DNA from: Ypsolopha sequella
Lineage: Eukaryota > Arthropoda > Insecta > Lepidoptera > Ypsolophidae
Assembly: GCA_934047225.1 (NCBI GenBank)
Contig: OW204012.1
Location: 2,480,001-2,544,000, forward strand
Direction of reading: 5' to 3'
Length of the DNA stretch: 64,000 nt
Part shown: one piece after another, positions 43,199 through 55,265 of the stretch
Layout: every line of letters begins with the position of its first letter
Numbering within the stretch: position 1 is the first letter of the stretch
Program-made: the position numbers and the translations under genes
The notes under the pieces: generated by a model
What the model saw: only the letters and a program-made list of their open reading frames with translations
What the model was told of the DNA's origin: nothing
The model's database searches: none

Positions 43199-43858
43199 TA
43201 AACTGCTGCCGTTAATTCGAGAGAATGATGACAGATGGAGTGTGGCGATATCTCGAAAAAATACTACAAGTCAACAAGAGCTTCTTCACGACAAAAATAA
43301 ATAATGGCACGTTAAAAAAATATCAACGGTACAACAAATGGGACGGAATAAATCCAAATCATGATTATTTAAACTTTTTTTATAAATAAAAACCCTGGAG
43401 TAGAATATATATACGATCTTATTATTTCGTAAGGTATATCAGTTTTATAATACGACAACACTGCCTTACACCGCAGATATTATAAACCTTTTTCTGAAAT
43501 GTCGATTCAAAAAGTCGAGGATTCATACTGCAGGCATTATGATTGCCGATTTGACAGAAATAACTTGACAGTATCGCTAATAGACAACTTTTCTCAAAAA
43601 ATAATATTTTTTGCGCTTTTTTTTAACTTTTACGTAGAAATTGAGTCAGCTGATTCATTAAGTTTTGTACTAGGAAGTGGAAAATATATACGACAAAAAT
43701 ACATTTTATTAACAAATGGGACCTTTTAACGATATACAATCCACCCTAAAATCATCATGATAAAAATAAAATATTGAAATGCCAAACAGTAAAAAAAAGG
43801 TTTTATCCCCTGACATTTGCAAACGTCACCATTCTCTCGAATGAACGGCCGGAGTTTA
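43199..43858. mobile_element. Internally deleted copy of the element at 12665-14057
   Basis: It shares both inverted ends (taaactgctgccgttaattc at the left; gaacggccggagttta at the right) and three internal blocks with the longer copy. It lacks about 730 bases, including the small ORF. The plus-strand frame 43499-43729 lies in the shared block 'gtcgattcaaaaagtcgagg' and is not recognisable. Confidence 0.8.
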
Positions 43859-44037
43859 GTTCATAAGGTCGCCATAATTTATTGTATGTACGCAGTATTC
43901 TAGGCATAGAGGAGTGAGACTTGTGATTGTGAGTTGTGACTGTTATTGATACAAATATCAATAAGTTGTACAAATATGCCAAGATATCATCTGTGAGATG
44001 TTAATGGCGTTTTGTAATGTTCTATCAGCATATCAAT

Positions 44038-44460
44038 GCTGTTCGACTCTGGAATGAACTTCCGCAAAACCTCAAAGATCTTCCTTCTGTGTCCTCTTTT
44101 AGATACAACTTGAAAAAATTTTACCTCTCATCTCTCTGAATGACTTACTGACTAAGCTACTGTTTGTCTGTATATATGTATCTGTGTATTTATGTATGTA
44201 TTTGTATGTAGTATATTTTTATGTTTATGTTATAGGTTTAAAATAACTTTTACATATTGTTATGCACTGATTAAGTTGAATTTTCAAGATAAAAATGTGT
44301 TTATGTTTTCCCAAGGTTGACTGGAAGAAATTTATTTTAGGAATAAGTCCGCCCTTGCCTTCTATCTGTTCTTTGTGTGTATCTTGTCTTCTTATTTGTG
44401 TGCAATAAAGTGTTTATTCATTCATTCATTTATTAATTCATTCATTCATTCATTAATTCA
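44038..44460 (+). pseudogene. 5'-truncated LINE: last codons of reverse transcriptase and 3' UTR
   Basis: 44038-44139 reads AVRLWNELPQNLKDLPSVSS, then FRYNLKKFYLSSL and stop. This is the 'WN.LP..l....s...F+..LK..L' C-terminus of CR1/jockey-like elements. A 3' UTR follows with AATAAA-like sequence at about 44405 and an (attc)n tail at 44417-44460. Only the end of the element was copied. It lies in the last intron of the plus gene, in the same orientation. Confidence 0.75.
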
Positions 44461-44663
44461 GACAGATCTGCACCGCCCATGTGCTTATTGTACTCTTTTA
44501 CTATGTCCCCGTCCATTAATCACGTGATGTTTTTTAGCAACTTGTTAACCCCCCCTCCCCCATGGTGATACGTGGTGAGGTTTTAGACTACCCCTCCCCC
44601 TACCCAAAACCACGTGTATTTATTTGGTACAAAGTATATTAAAAAATTCAAAATATAATCTTT

Positions 44664-45057
44664 AATAGTAGTTTATGCTACAAGGGCGAAAAGGAATAAA
44701 TTACGAGGACGATTTAAAACACGAGCGTAGCGAGTGTTTTAAACGTAACCGAGTAATTTATTGCTCTTACGCCCGTGTATCATACTACGTTTTTCAATGC
44801 ATAGTGTGAGGAAATAAAACAAATATAATTTTGTGAACTTTAAATTATGATTGGCTCAAAAGGATTGTATCCAGAGCCGTTATGCAGTAAAAAAAAAAGT
44901 ATAACATCTATGGTACACAGGAAAGGCTGCAGGTTAGCCAACCATTGCAAATAAATAAAAAAAAATGATAATAATAAAGCCCTAGGGCAAAATAATCGAC
45001 TTTCTGTTCGATTTTGATGCATAAAAAGTGGGCCTTTACGAGCACATGCATTGAAAA
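44664..45057 (-). repeat. Repeat family R1, copy 5 (most complete)
   Basis: It runs from aatagtagtttatgctacaa to gcacatgcattgaaaa, with the full inner palindrome around acacgagcgtagcgagtgtt. Confidence 0.85.
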
Positions 45058-45339
45058 TTAAATTACGATCCAAGTTTTGATGTCATAAAGACCGCATAAT
45101 AGCAAATGTATTGAAAATATATTTAATGGATATTGTCTTCGGACCACTGATTAGCGAAACTTTCTTCTACATTAACAAGTGGATAAACATCTTGCAAGTC
45201 AGCAGCTGTTGGCACTGTGCTTAGTTGAAGATCTACTTCGGTCTCCTCTAGCCACACTGCGTCATCATTTTTAAAAAGAAAAAATTAAAACACGTTATAT
45301 CTTACTACACCCCCTATTTGGTGATTTTTTCCGAATTCA
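45058..45339 (-). other. Coding-like minus-strand stretch, unidentified
   Basis: About 45270-45125 reads on the minus strand as NDDAVWLEETEVDLQLSTVP, then TAADLQDVYPLVNVEESFAN and QWSEDNIH before a stop. Composition and codon flow look protein-like, but there is no start and no domain. It could be a remnant of a transposase N-terminus or an exon of an unknown gene. Confidence 0.25.
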
Positions 45340-45600
45340 AATTCAAATTCAAATAGTTTATTTTGCAAATAAGCAAATATATAAGTGTATATAGATATAT
45401 ACACTTTTTACACGTCAAATTTAATGTAATAAAGAAAATATATGTAATAAAATAATAAATGTACATGAACTAAATTAAAGGTTTATTTAATTCATGTAGC
45501 AATATATTTACGATTAAAATGATAGGTAAAATATATATTATACAAGGTAAAATCCAATCAGCCGCCCGAACCCATACCGGAGACCCGGCCAGGAACCAGG
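45340..45600 (-). repeat. LINE 3' UTR, uninterrupted copy
   Basis: It starts with (attcaa)n at 45342-45357 and matches 37138-37240 plus 37601-37745. It is the empty-site reference for R1 copy 3. Confidence 0.8.
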
Positions 45601-45989
45601 AACAAGGTTCAATGATCACTAACTGAGCCCCCAGCACGAATCCAGGCGGCCGACCAAATCCCATCCTATATACTACATACTAATAGGTTACATATATAAA
45701 TACATGCCTACCCATCCGCCCATTCGATTCGGCTCCGCCATTCCGCCTCCGAACCCCCTCCCCCCTTTCGAGCCTCACGTGATTAATGGACGACCCCTAC
45801 CTGCGGACAGTTAACATCCACTCTTTGTTTTACTTATTTGGCATAACGTTTTATTTTCTGAACTGGTGAACTCCCACATAGGAACTGATCAGGGTGACAT
45901 CTTGTTGACATCAGGGTCTTGTTGCACATGGTTTGGGCAAAACTCCCTTTAGGTTTCTTTTTCATTACCTTTTCGGTCTTTTATAAGTT

Positions 45990-46350
45990 GGTAGAGCTGC
46001 TGCCGGGCTCGACTGTGGAGGTACCACCATCTTACTTGGAGACACCCTCGAAGTAATTCGGGGGAGAGTAAGAGGACAGCTCACAGGCAAAAAACCAGGA
46101 GGCCCACCATGCCTTGGACCGACGGATGGCGGTATATCCATCCCTAATAGCTGGGCCTTATATGGAACAGACTGGTAATGAGCAGCGGCGTCACTGGTAC
46201 GAGGGTTCCAGCACCGCGCTCACCAACCCGCCTGCCCAGCGTGTGTGAGTATGGGCAATTCTTCCATGATGACCGCCGAGAGTGGCAAAGTCCTGGAAAG
46301 GCTTATGTTCAGCAGTGGACGAACTAGGCTGATGGATGGATGGATCTTTT
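45990..46350 (+). repeat. LINE 3'-end fragment, family L-gatgg, copy 4
   Basis: It begins tggtagagctgctgccgggc and ends in (gatg)n at 46330-46346, directly against the piggyBac remnant. It is close to copy 2 throughout. Confidence 0.85.
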
Positions 46351-46354
46351 CAGT

Positions 46355-46985
46355 TGGCAAACATTTTTCAGCCCCTTTTGATCTGTTGTTTCGGATGGTG
46401 CCAAGTCCAAATATGCCGTAGTTTTCCCGCAATACGTAGAAGAGCCCCGGTGACGAAAAAAAATTGTCACAATATACAATAGCAGGTTTCTATTTTATGC
46501 TCTGATACAGAGCAATAACAATTTGGTCACCAAATCCCAAAGATGCCTTACTATCAGAAAATTTGTGGAAGCGAAATGTGTCCTCGCCACCGAAGGTCAT
46601 ATATCATGCCCATCACATCATAATTTTCTAATTCCCCATTTATTTGGCTTATCTCGCATAAATTGCTTTCATATTCCAGCTTTTACGCCTTTGTATGGGA
46701 TCATCTTTTCGTCTATCCTAAATTTGTGTTTCAGTTGCTTCTAATTTTGTCTACTATTGGGCGCACTTTGTAGTATTTGTCTGCATCTTTCAAATTGTTA
46801 TCATTAAAATGCAAAGATCGCCTTATCTGCGGATACCTTTTCAGAGGCATTATGTCAGCCACATTATCATATCTAAACCTTTGACTCCAGTAATCCTAAT
46901 ACGATGGCATCTCAACTATGCCCAGAGTAGCCAAGTCACGAAGTTCAGCCTGTGTTAAGAGTATGACATAGCCAAAACAAAAACC
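46355..46985 (-). pseudogene. piggyBac-like transposase remnant
   Basis: Read on the minus strand, this region gives pieces of a DDE_Tnp_1_7 transposase in order: GYVILLTQAELRDLATLGIV; DYWSQRFRYDNVADIMPLKR, continuing YPQIRRSLHFNDNN; DADKYYKVRPIVDKIRSN; RIDEKMIPYKGVK; DKPNKWGIR; and YCDNFFSSPGLFYVLRENYG. At least four stops and several frame changes interrupt them. The N-terminus and the C-terminal zinc-finger part are absent, and the downstream end is cut by the LINE insertion at 45990-46350. It is an old, dead insertion in the last intron of the plus gene. Confidence 0.85.
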
Positions 46986-48140
46986 AGTTCCGGGCGTGGC
47001 TTATTCTATTTTACGATAGCGCGCGGGGGGAAATTCGTCCCGGTCTCTAAGCTCGCGTCACCATAGCAAAAATACGAATAGAGTGGACGAGGCAGGGTCA
47101 AAACTAATACGTATTTTATTTTATCTAATTTATTAGTGTATTTCGATCATCGTCACACGGCATTGATCCTACTTGCTATCACGTCGGGACGTAAATTTAT
47201 TATGGTCGGCTAAAAGTGGTTTTTTGAGTGTTTGATTTATCAGTTGACCCTCGGAACATTTCAGACACTCCTTTAGAGATACATAATAATATTGTGACGG
47301 TTAATTGTCACCATTATCCATTCTTTAAATATTTTTCGCCCGTTGAGCTGGTTTTACACTTGCGGGAAAATAAATTGGACCAAAAATTTCTTTACAAAAT
47401 TTTTTTACTAAAGTTGTTATTACAAAATGTGGAAACTAACAAATATTCTCAGAAGGAATGCACCAAGTCACTATCTATCTCACTGTAGCCTATATCAATT
47501 ATGCCTCTCTCATTCAACCACGTTTAACTGCGTTACTATCTCATTCCAACTCATTTTAAATAGCGTCACTATTTATCTCACTCTAACGCGTGTTAAATGG
47601 CATTTCTAATGAACGTCAAATATTTTTACTGCCCGCCACTCTTTCATTCTAAATTCTAATTATTTAAAAAAATACGCAGCTCCTTTGGTAGTAAAATAGC
47701 AATAACTTTTTTTTCAAAAGTAATACACAGAAATTGCCAGATCATTTGAAAAACAATATTTGATGAGCCGTTATTTAAGACAATTTGCAAAACTAACATA
47801 GGACATTTTTTTTCAGGGTGTGGTATCGAACTAACCTAATTACAAAAAATTGCTCATAAATTGGGTTTTTATTTTTCTTCCTGATGTAACAGCATTTCAA
47901 GGTTTATTTTTGACTTTATCAATAGCATGACTATTCAGAGTTGCGCAACAAAAATTTTATTCTTAGAATTTAGAAATGGTTAGCTTTGACTCTCAAAAAT
48001 CTATTCGAATTTATAAAAGTACCATCAACTCGAAGACTATCTACTTTTTGCTGAGGTCATAATTTGATATTCTGGTCAGTCATGAGCTGGCCTACCAGCC
48101 TTCCAAGGGAAAGCGTTGACTTTTGGGACACCTGTTTACC
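46986..48140. other. Last intron of plus gene, no gene recognised
   Basis: A plus-strand open frame at 47228-47488 (86 codons, LSVDPRNISDTPLEIHNN...) has no recognised family or splice context. Around 47455-47600 'actatctatctcact' recurs loosely. I do not call a gene. Confidence 0.35.
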
Positions 48141-49903
48141 CTTGGGATAAATCGCCAAGTGTTTAAAATATAGAATTTGAAATGTTCAGGTCCCTTTACG
48201 CAAAATGAAAAAACAAAACTCTTTTAGGATTAATTTGTTGTCCCTATATTTGTCTGTTTGTCCGTTTGTCTAGGCAATTTTTCTGGGTAAAATCAATAAA
48301 TGCTAATATTTACAGCACTGTAAAATATACATATTATAACGTTTTTATGGCCTTTTGTTTAACTTTTTCATACAAATTTTCTCCTTGTGAAAATATAGAG
48401 ATCAACACTTCACATAATATTTTGCATTTGAAAGAAAGCACAGAAAGGAACTGTAGAACAAATAATGTAAAAAATATAAAACCATATCTTTCTATTCTAA
48501 AGGGATTAATAATTTACTGTTTGTTCAATGTGGCGATAGCTTTGTTTATTTTTTTTTTTTTCTTTGTTACAAAGATAACAAATATTTTCATACAAGGTTT
48601 TCCTTAAGGGCTATTTCTCCGAATTTGTAACAAAATATTAAGAAATAATTATAACGGTAAAGTACAACTTTTAGCTAAGACAATTTATTGTTAAAAGTTT
48701 GCTATGTGCATAAACATATTTTAATGATATTATGGTATCTTCAAAATAATTGGGTTTTCCATAAGCGTGATATCAGATTATTTAAGAAATTTACGGCTGG
48801 TCACGACGACGGATAAGCCAATTATTTTATTACTATTGTAATATAATTAAAAATATGTTAATGTATACAGCAGACTTTTAACTATAAGTTTTCTTAACTA
48901 AAAGTTGTATTTTTACTTATTGAAATTGCATTTCTCATCAATAAGTGCAAGATGACAAGATATTCAAAATAAGTTAATTGAATTTGTGAAATGGTTTCAG
49001 GTCAAAACAGTTTTCCATGAAACGGTAATTGTTTATACTTAGCAAAGTGTGTAAACTTAGTCATCTTAACATGAACGACGCCTGTATTTCTCTCTTTTTT
49101 ATTTCCAGTATAGATAAAAATATACAAACTTGTTAAACTTTGCGTAAAAACGAGGCAATATTGACGATATCCTGACAGCTATTATGATGGTGTTTTATCA
49201 AATTTTGCTTTTTGGACTGTATAGAGACATAGTTAGATGTCACTAGAATATGCTCATGAAAAAAGATATGAAGAAAATAAGCTGTAGACTTCACATTCGG
49301 TTTATACCTATTGTATGAATTTTAAGAAAAATACAGGGGTAAAGGGACCTCTTAAGGAAAACCTTGTATTAAACTATTTGTTATCTTAGTAAAAAATAAT
49401 TCAAGGAAAAAAATAAACAAAGCTATTGCCACATTGAACAGTAGATAATTAATCCCTTTAGAATAGAACAACATGGTTTTCATATTTTTTACATTATTTG
49501 TTCAACAATTCCTTTCTGTGTTGACTTTTAAATGCAAAATATTATCTCAAGTGTTCATCCCTACATTTTCATAGTGAGAAAATTTGTATGAAAAACGTAA
49601 AAAAAAAAACGTAAAAACGTAATATAAATAAAAACGTCAAAAGTATGTTTTTACAGCTCTATAGAGGGCCGTTTATATTGGTATTTATTAATTTTACCCA
49701 GAAAAAATTGTCTAGACAAACGGACAGACAGACAAACATAGGGATAACAAATTAATCCTAAAAGAGTTTCATTGTTTTCATTTTGCGTAACAGAACGTGA
49801 ACATGTACCGACAGGATTATCTACGATCTAATAATTTTGCCATGCACTGTAAATATTTCAAAATAAATTTCTATATTTTAAATGCTTGGCGATTTATCCC
49901 AAG
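48141..49903. repeat. Large nested inverted repeat (arms about 470-550 bp)
   Basis: The left arm 48141-48612 starts cttgggataaatcgccaagt and ends near 'caaggttttccttaag'. The right arm of about 49355-49903 is its reverse complement with small gaps and mismatches. In the middle a second inverted pair, aaagtacaacttttagctaa at 48660 and the reverse at about 48885-48920, forms an inner palindrome. The 113-codon open frame at 48266-48607 lies inside the left arm and is not credited as a gene. The structure resembles a foldback transposon. Superfamily unknown. Confidence 0.8.
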
Positions 49904-51470
49904 TAAGTGTACACTTATAATTTACAAAAAAACTTCACTTATTGGACCTGAAATGGTGAGCCAATACTAGAGGGTAATTTTACGAAAAGGTCATTGACCT
50001 TTGTTACAGATCTCAGTAAGTATAAGTAAATTAATTTGGGTTTCAATAACGATCACAAAATTATTCTTTTAGAGTAACATATATTATTTTCCCGCATAAA
50101 AGTATGAATTCATTCCAAATTCATTCAGTTTTGTTGTTATGACTATGGCACGATGTAGCTAAATCACTCATACGCATATTTTGTTGAGTTTTTAACGGCA
50201 GGAATATGATGCGCCTCGAAATATTACTTTATAAAATTAATTTCAATGTGTTTTGAAGTAGTTTTGGGAGATATTTATAGCTTGCAAAAAAGGGCACAGA
50301 TTCCACGTCTTACGGGCGCCAACGCTAGGCGTAGACTGACAATATCTTGCTGCCGCTGACTGCATCAGTGGATTTACGTATTTTTGGAAAAAGGGGGTGC
50401 TTTTTTTGACCCGAATAACGTGGTATTTGGAAAATGAATAGATATCATTCACACTAATTTTATTAAAAAAAAAACCAACAAAATCGCGAAAGCGATACCT
50501 GAAACAAAATCGATAAGAAGTGTGCAATAGAGGGTTACAAAAAAATTCATTGACAGTACAAATATGAATCGATTAACGTGGTTTGTGGAAAATGAATACC
50601 TTAAAGTTCAACCAAAAACATACATTTTTTTTATGGCTATACGTAACCTAATTATTGCAACAAAATCATCCGAAAGCTGACATTTTATTTCTGTTTGTAT
50701 TTTCGTTCCCCTTAATTGAATAGATTTCCCTGTTTTTTCGACTGAATAAAAATTGGTCTGCTCTACAATATCCGAGTTATACTCGTAAATAGTGAATGGG
50801 AAAGTTCAGTTGATGTTAGGTTAAGGTCTGTAAGTGCAGTAATTTGTTGCTAATGTATGGGCAGGCTTATGTTTATTTCATTGTAATATCTTTCAAGGTT
50901 TTGTGGTTTTCGTGATGATTTGTCGTTCTCGGTTGAAAGTCTGATAAGATATTTTGAATTTGGATAAAGACTGTTAGTAGGTTGTCAAGTTTATTCTTAT
51001 GTGTGTTAAATGTAGAGAACATGTGTGGTGTGTAGAGAATACGAGTATATGTACATATATTATTTGTTTGATTTTGAAATTTGGGTTATTGCATATAGTC
51101 CAATTTTAGATATGAGGCCTTTTGGGGCTGCACTAATGACTAAATATTTTTAACAAATTTGATCTAATAAAAATATTTATGTAATAAAAACATTTTTTGA
51201 GAAATGAAAGATGGCTTGTTGACTTCATTTTGTATTTAATTTAGTATCTCCCATTTACAATATATGATTTAGTCAGGAATTAGGTGGTATATGTTTGTTC
51301 TGCTTCTTCCTCGTAAAATTAAATCACTATCTCCCAAATTTTGCTTTCAATTCCCATTTTTTTTACAATTTTTTAGCCCTAAGACAAAAAGGTAGCCCAT
51401 ATAGCCTGCTCTTGATAACAAAAAAATAAAGATGTAATTATTTATGTACCTATATTTATTTTCTTTCTAG
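49904..51470. other. End of the last intron, nothing recognised
   Basis: AT-rich unique-looking sequence. The minus-strand frame at 50527-50243 has no motif. The final acceptor tattttctttctag ends at 51470. Confidence 0.4.
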
Positions 51471-53140
51471 ATGATGTGATATGCCAAACGAATATTTACG
51501 AAGATAAGAAAACTAGCCGCGCAGAACGAAAGCGGTTTGAATGTGACATTTGTGGCTACCAGTGCAGACAACGTGGTAATTTAAAGCGACACATTAAAAC
51601 ACACATAAGAGAAAAGTTGTATAAATGTGAGATATGTGATTACAAATTCGGACAACAAATACACTTGAAGGAACACTTACGAACGCATACAGGGGAGAAG
51701 CCATATAAATGTGAGATTTGTGGCTACAACTGCAGGATACTATCAAAGTTGAAGAGACACCTAAAAACGCATTCATGGGAAAAGTATAAATGTGAGGTTT
51801 GTGGCTACCAATTCACAGAAAAAAGTGATTTAAAGGAACACATGAAAATACATCCAAGAGATAAGCCGTATAAATGTGAGATTTGTGACTACCGGTGCAT
51901 TCACCGCTTTTCGTTAAATGCGCACAAGAAGATTCATTCAAGAGAGAAGCCATATAAATGTGATATTTGTGAATACAAATGCACAATACTAGGAAACTTG
52001 AAGCAACACTTAAGGACGCATACATGGGAGAAGCCGTATCAATGTGAAATTTGTGACTACAAATGCAAAAGACTAGAACAATTGAAGAAACACAAAAACA
52101 CAAACAAACATACTGGGAATGAAAACTGCATATGTGAGATTTGTGGCAAACTTACAGAACGACGTAATTTTAAGCAACACATGAGAATACATGCAGATAA
52201 ACTGTATAAATGTGAGATCTGTGACTTCAATTGCGGAAATGCACGTTATTTAAAGCGACACATGAGAAAACATGCAAATATGCTGTATAAATGTGAGATA
52301 TGTGACTTCAGATGCGAAAAAGCATTTTCTTTAAAGCGACACATGAGAAAGCAGACAGAAGATAAGCCGTATAAATGTGAGCTTTGTGACTATCAGAGTA
52401 GATATATGTGTGGTTTTAAGCAACACTTGAAAACGCATCAAAGCGAGAAGCCGCATGAATGTAAGATTTGTAACCGCCAATTTAAACGGAAAGGTCATTT
52501 CAACCGACACATGAGAATTCATACGGGAGAAAAGCCGTATAAATGTGAGATTTGTGAATATATGTGTAGAGTACTCTCTGATTTTAAGGCACACATGTCG
52601 AGGCATACAGGAGAGAAGCCGTACAAATGTGAGATTTGTGACAAAAAGTATCCACGACTCAGAACTTTAAACTGCCATAAGAAGATGCATGCAAAGGATA
52701 GGCCGTATAAATGTGAGATTTGCGACTACAAATGCATAGACAAATCTTACTTAAATAACCATAATATGAGAAAGCATACAGAGAAGCAACATAAATGTGA
52801 GATTTGTAACAAACAATGTTTTAATTTAATTAAACATATGAGAACACATTCAACGGAGAAGCCTTATAAATGTGAGATGTGTGACCACAAATGCAGAGAA
52901 CTGTATCATTTAAAGCAACACTTGAAAACCCATTCAGCGGAGAAGCCTTATAAATGTGAGATTTGTGACTACAAATGCATAGACCGGTATCGTTTAAAGC
53001 AACACGTGAGAACCCATTTAGCGGAGAAGCCTTATAAATGTGAGATTTGTGACTACAAATGCATAGAACTGTATCGTTTAAAGCAACACTTGAAAACGCA
53101 TACAATAAATAAAGCGACAAAGAAAAAGAAAAATATTTAA
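51471..53140 (+). CDS. Plus-strand zinc-finger gene, terminal exon: about 19 C2H2 zinc fingers
   Basis: After the acceptor ttctttctag the exon enters in phase 1 (DDVICQTNIYEDKKTSRAER). It encodes a nearly continuous array of C2H2 fingers, mostly of the form YKCEICDYKC-x(7)-L+xHL+TH, joined by TGEKP-like linkers (TGEKPYK, SAEKPYK, SREKPYK). I count 19. Finger 10 ends RHMRKQ instead of RHMRKH, so it lacks the last ligand, and finger 16 is shortened (CNKQCFNLIKHMRTH). The last three are close copies (LYHLKQHLKTH, RYRLKQHVRTH, LYRLKQHLKTH). The tail KATKKKKNI is a likely nuclear signal. The protein would bind DNA in the nucleus through these fingers; the target is unknown. The stop at 53138-53140 is followed within 30 bases by an A-run of about 20. 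No ZAD or BTB domain was seen upstream. Confidence 0.93.
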
Positions 53141-53356
53141 CAAAATATATAACTACAACCATAAATTAAAAAAAAAAAAAAAAAAAATTAAGGTCGGCGT
53201 AAAATTAAAGTCAAAAACAACAACCCAGATTTTTTTATTGTTGTAAGTCTTTCTAGCTTTCCAACGATACCCATATTGTATATAATATAATGTAAACACT
53301 GCTCATACTGAACGTTTGCCGTTACCTTGACTTGCATGTGCCGATCGGCTAACGGG
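53141..53356 (+). other. 3' UTR of the zinc-finger gene and flank
   Basis: The sequence holds a run of about 20 A at 53167-53187, a polyadenylation-like 'ataaattaaaa' and AT-rich flank. The hAT-like element's target duplication begins at 53349. Confidence 0.45.
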
Positions 53357-54227
53357 CAGTGGCGTGCACAGAACTTTTTGCTGGAAAAGCAAGCAATTGT
53401 TCAAGAATAACAATAAAAAAAAATATGAAAAAATTTAAATATCACTTTGAAAAAAAAGTTTCTATAGGAAATTTTCACTCTAGGGTAGACGTTGGTATCG
53501 ATTCGAATGTGCACAAATACGACTTAACTTAACTAAAATTAAGTTAAGATGTGTCAAATTACTTTTGCTATTCGGTAAAACACAACTTAACCTATTTTGA
53601 CAGGAGCAAACTAATTTTAGTTAGTTTGAATTAAATTAAGACCAAAACACAATTTTGCAATTCGAAGTGACCATCTAACTGTCAAATTTTAGAAACGTCA
53701 AACTAAAAATGGACAAATTTTAGTTGAGACATATTTCGTGACGATTAAATTTTAACAAGTTCATTCAGAATGTTTTCTGCTCGTTTTTGAGGTAAGAATG
53801 GAGGAAAATGTCGTGTTGGCCTTAGCAGATGCAGAAAAAAGGTAAATGGTACTGTTAAAACTAGCATTTTCCGCCCAGAGTTTACCAAAGGCGGCACTAA
53901 AAATTATATGTCTTGTCTTGTTTTTTTTAAGTGGCTTTGTACTGTTTGTACACCCCAATCTATTTTTCCTAAATAAATCAAGATACTTATTCTGATTAAA
54001 TTGCTTCCTATAAGTAGGTAGGTATATGTTTGTGGTGTTTGCAAACTTATTTTCAAAATACTTATTCCAGGAGACAAGCCGTACCTGCTGCTACCACCCC
54101 TTATGAAACAAAAACCCGAAGCAGAGTAGAACTACAATTCAAGTCATGCTTTTGCATGTAACATAGCGAAGATGACTTTCAGATGTCTTGAAATAAATGG
54201 TGACGCCTACATAAACACCGGATACTG

Positions 54228-54338
54228 CACTATGAACAAGACAAAGCTGGGCTGTTTTTGAGTGCTTCTCCTGATGGCCTGCTGGTCAACCGAGAAGTTA
54301 CTGAAGTGAAATGTCCACATGTTGCAAAAAAGGTCTGA
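54228..54338 (+). pseudogene. YqaJ-type exonuclease (viral recombinase) fragment
   Basis: The frame reads HYEQDKAGLFLSASPDGLLV, then NREVTEVKCPHVAKKV before a stop. 'G-L-F-x-x-A-S-P-D-G ... E-V-K-C-P' is the core of the lambda-exonuclease/YqaJ fold, with the metal-binding Asp and the E-x-K pair kept. The upstream start and the C-terminal half are lost. YqaJ proteins are known as second ORFs of some insect DNA transposons (ISL2EU type), so it probably came from such an element. A short exon-like piece at about 53800-53835 (MEENVVLALADAEK) may belong to the same remnant. Confidence 0.55.
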
Positions 54339-55104
54339 AATTACTCCTGTAATGGTACCATACCCTAAGAAAGTGAATGTTGAAAAGGAATCATAGTCAT
54401 TAATTACTACCAAATGACCGCCTGTGGTCTAATGTGGTTTGAGCATTGGTCGTGTCTGCACATTAAGGTGTGGGTCCATTTGGTGCCTGAAGTACAGCAA
54501 TAGAGCCCACCAATCATCACGCTGGGACATACTAATCATTGGTAAAACATGGGTGTACGAGTGTGGACTATGACTTGCATTTCACAGTTTATACTCGAAA
54601 ACACATATGACACCCTCTGGGGGATTCATATCGTTGTACTGCTAAATACAGAGCCAGTAGTCCTGTACATCTGGAAACGTAGAAAGTACTGTAATTTAAT
54701 TATTTCGAACTTATCAGAATAGGGGTGATATGATGTATATAGACAAATATTAATTATTGCAAATATTGTTTCAAAATTTGATGTTTTTTATTCTTCTCAT
54801 TTAAAAAAAGATGTAAAAAGTTTATGGCAAATTAAAACAATAAGTATGTATTACAAATGTTATTTTATTTTTACATTGTTCTCCTAAAAATAGCAACATA
54901 TACAATAAACAAAAAATATTTTAGACAGCTAATAAAATATGGAGTAAGTAAGTACTTAACAATTTTTTTTATATTTTATAAGTTTTTAATAGCCAAAAAC
55001 ATGTGTTCTAAATGAACTCTCTTACTAGCTAGCTTATGGTCTAACCTTGCACCACAGGGAATTAGAGATTTTAGAAATGTAGACTGTTATATCTAATATG
55101 CGTT

Positions 55105-55265
55105 GCGTTTCTAAACATCCGGGTAAATGTAAAAATTAACTGTCAAAGAGAATTTTACATTTCTGACAAGGTTTATTGAACAACTTCGTGCTTTTCGTTT
55201 TCACTCAGGTGGTTGTGGAACGGGTGACAGTTAATTTTTACCTTTACCCCGGTATTTAGGAATGC
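55105..55265. repeat. MITE with about 40-bp inverted ends, nested in the hAT-like element
   Basis: gcgtttctaaacatccgggt, continuing 'aaatgtaaaaattaactgtca', is repeated inverted at 55225-55265 with few mismatches. Confidence 0.8.

Noticed and set aside
48266..48607. 113-codon frame in the last intron
   Set aside because: It lies in the left arm of the large inverted repeat, with low-complexity residues and no motif.
51594..53162. Antisense frames with repeated 'CSHKSHIYKASPLN'
   Set aside because: They are the reverse reading of the zinc-finger repeats.
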